The translations under genes were made by a program, and so were the position numbers. Positions 62,910 through 64,000 of a DNA stretch of 64,000 nt are shown in pieces (the first letter of the stretch is position 1; each line of letters opens with the position of its first letter). Origin of the DNA: Deinococcus aquaticus (GTDB lineage Bacteria > Deinococcota > Deinococci > Deinococcales > Deinococcaceae); assembly GCF_028622095.1 (NCBI RefSeq), contig NZ_CP115165.1, forward strand, positions 620,001 to 684,000, written 5' to 3'. The notes below the pieces were generated by a model, which saw nothing but the letters and a program-made list of their open reading frames with translations, was not told where the DNA came from and did not search any database.

Positions 62910-64000
62910 GTGACTCCTGAGCACCAGCCCCTCCCGCATCCTGCCCGGCCCCGCTGGGTGGGGTGGCTGATCGCCCTGGTACCGGTCTTCCCGCCTCTGT
63001 ACTTCGCGGCGCTGGCCTGCCTGGGTCACCTGCGTACCCTGCCGCTCACGGCGCGGCGCGTGCTGTTCTTCTTCGCGGCCACGCAACTGATCGCGGCGCT
63101 GTTCACCCCTGCCCCCCTGCTGTCGGTCGGGCTGGCTGCCGCACGTACCCTCCTGATCCTCGCCATGGTCGCAGCCGGCGTGTACCTGCAGCGCAGCGCA
63201 GCCCTACGCCCGCTGCTGTGGGGGCAACTCCTGATCTTCGCCAGCGCCTGGGCCTACACCCTGAACACGCAGGGCTGGGCGGGCGTGCAGGAACGCCTGG
63301 GGCACCCCTACTACTACGTGGTGTCCCTGGGGCTGGTGGCCGTCATTGCCCTGTGGATCACCCTGTACTGGAAAGGCGGCGGCTGGTGGCGCTGGCCAGC
63401 CGGGGCGGCCGCCCTGGCCACCCTGCTGGCCGCCGGGAGTCGCGGCCCCATCATTGCCCTGATCACCGGCACGCTGGCCGCTCTGGCCTTCCAGCAGGGC
63501 AGGAGGCGCCCCTGGGTCCTGCTGCCCGCCGTGGCCATTGTGCTGACTGCCACCCTGAGCACCCGCCTGGACATTCCCCTGCAACCCGTCGAGCGCCTCC
63601 TGAACGACCAGACCAGCGGCCGCGAGTACGTCTGGCGTGACGCGGTGCAGGGCTGGCAGACCGCGCCAGTCGGCGGGGTCGGCCCGTACCAGGGCGGCCC
63701 GTACCTGACGTACCTGTTCAAGGACGGTTGCCAGCTCACCCCGACCCTGCAACGCAACGAGATCAGTTGCCCCGACACCCTCAGCCGCTGGTCCAGCGTG
63801 TGGCTGATCGCCCACAACGCCTGGCTGCACTGGCTACTGGAAACCGGCGTGATCGGCACGGCCGGCCTGCTGACCGTCATGGGGTACGGCCTGTGGCGCG
63901 CCACCCGGCAGGGCGACCCGCTGACCCTGGCGGTCCTGTTCGGCTACACCGCCATGAACGTCGTTGATGTGGTCATCGCGCTGCCCAGTCAGCATTTCGC
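62910..64000 (+). CDS. O-antigen ligase-like membrane protein, 3' end outside the window
   Basis: A polytopic membrane protein with at least nine hydrophobic helices in the 363 residues present. It opens with a Pro/His-rich cytoplasmic start ([16 protein letters not shown]). It resembles the O-antigen ligase/polymerase (Wzy/WaaL) family: a conserved loop ([19 protein letters not shown]) lies before a long outer loop ([11 protein letters not shown] to [19 protein letters not shown]). The likely role is in extracellular polysaccharide or glycan assembly, and the exact reaction is open. The start is GTG at 62910, 7 nt after TATACT. Confidence 0.75.
   Translation, partial: MTPEHQPLPHPARPRWVGWLIALVPVFPPLYFAALACLGHLRTLPLTARRVLFFFAATQLIAALFTPAPLLSVGLAAARTLLILAMVAAGVYLQRSAALRPLLWGQLLIFASAWAYTLNTQGWAGVQERLGHPYYYVVSLGLVAVIALWITLYWKGGGWWRWPAGAAALATLLAAGSRGPIIALITGTLAALAFQQGRRRPWVLLPAVAIVLTATLSTRLDIPLQPVERLLNDQTSGREYVWRDAVQGWQTAPVGGVGPYQGGPYLTYLFKDGCQLTPTLQRNEISCPDTLSRWSSVWLIAHNAWLHWLLETGVIGTAGLLTVMGYGLWRATRQGDPLTLAVLFGYTAMNVVDVVIALPSQHF

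Overview
The window is a chromosomal stretch of a high-GC bacterium that looks like Deinococcus. The gene content fits, and many start codons sit only 6-7 nt downstream of a TANNNT -10 hexamer. That is the leaderless-mRNA arrangement known to be common in Deinococcus. No rRNA, CRISPR array, prophage or intact insertion sequence was seen. Most of the window is housekeeping and metabolic genes in short operons, separated by strong hairpin terminators and by small dispersed repeats.

Layout. 0-3.5 kb: aldo/keto reductase (cut by the left edge), pnp, and a small membrane protein. 3.5-10.5 kb: a two-gene operon for very large secreted DUF11-type surface proteins. 11-17.5 kb: class A penicillin-binding protein, ttcA, the accD-accA carboxyltransferase pair, and a LapA-like membrane protein. 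17.5-24.5 kb: cutA, a lipoprotein, tRNA-Trp, nth, a frameshifted MFS transporter, a zinc-ribbon coiled-coil protein, asparaginase and hemC. 24.6-34.4 kb: a GH1-fold protein lacking both catalytic glutamates, a heterodimeric ABC exporter pair, pyrE, an HTH protein, an RNase H-like protein and a GH31 glucosidase. 34.4-44.7 kb: a queuosine-precursor-type transporter, a degenerate Nudix protein, a ureohydrolase-like protein, three overlapping double-GNAT paralogues, a PIG-L deacetylase, a GGDEF/EAL protein and an M20 peptidase. 45-54 kb: an S9 peptidase, a beta-helix lipoprotein, an RGG-rich protein, a periplasmic binding protein, an unlisted 39-aa gene with a RIO kinase, a VOC protein and a CitE-like lyase. 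54-64 kb: psuK-psuG, dctA with a divergent two-component system, lpd, tRNA-Glu and a partial O-antigen-ligase-like protein.

Functional links. psuK and psuG form a pseudouridine degradation pair. dctA is divergent from a histidine kinase/response regulator pair of the DcuS/CitA type that probably controls it. accD and accA overlap and make one carboxyltransferase. The two ABC half-transporters have complementary motif defects, as expected for a heterodimer with one degenerate ATP site.

The least expected signal is a family of about 133-bp repeats (six copies, one truncated). Each has 11-bp terminal inverted repeats and is flanked by a 3-bp direct repeat TCA/TGA. In every copy one flank is the TGA stop codon of the adjacent gene, so the element looks like a MITE that inserts into stop codons and regenerates them. 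A second repeat family of about 185 bp has three copies, two of them as an inverted pair at 54.2-54.7 kb.
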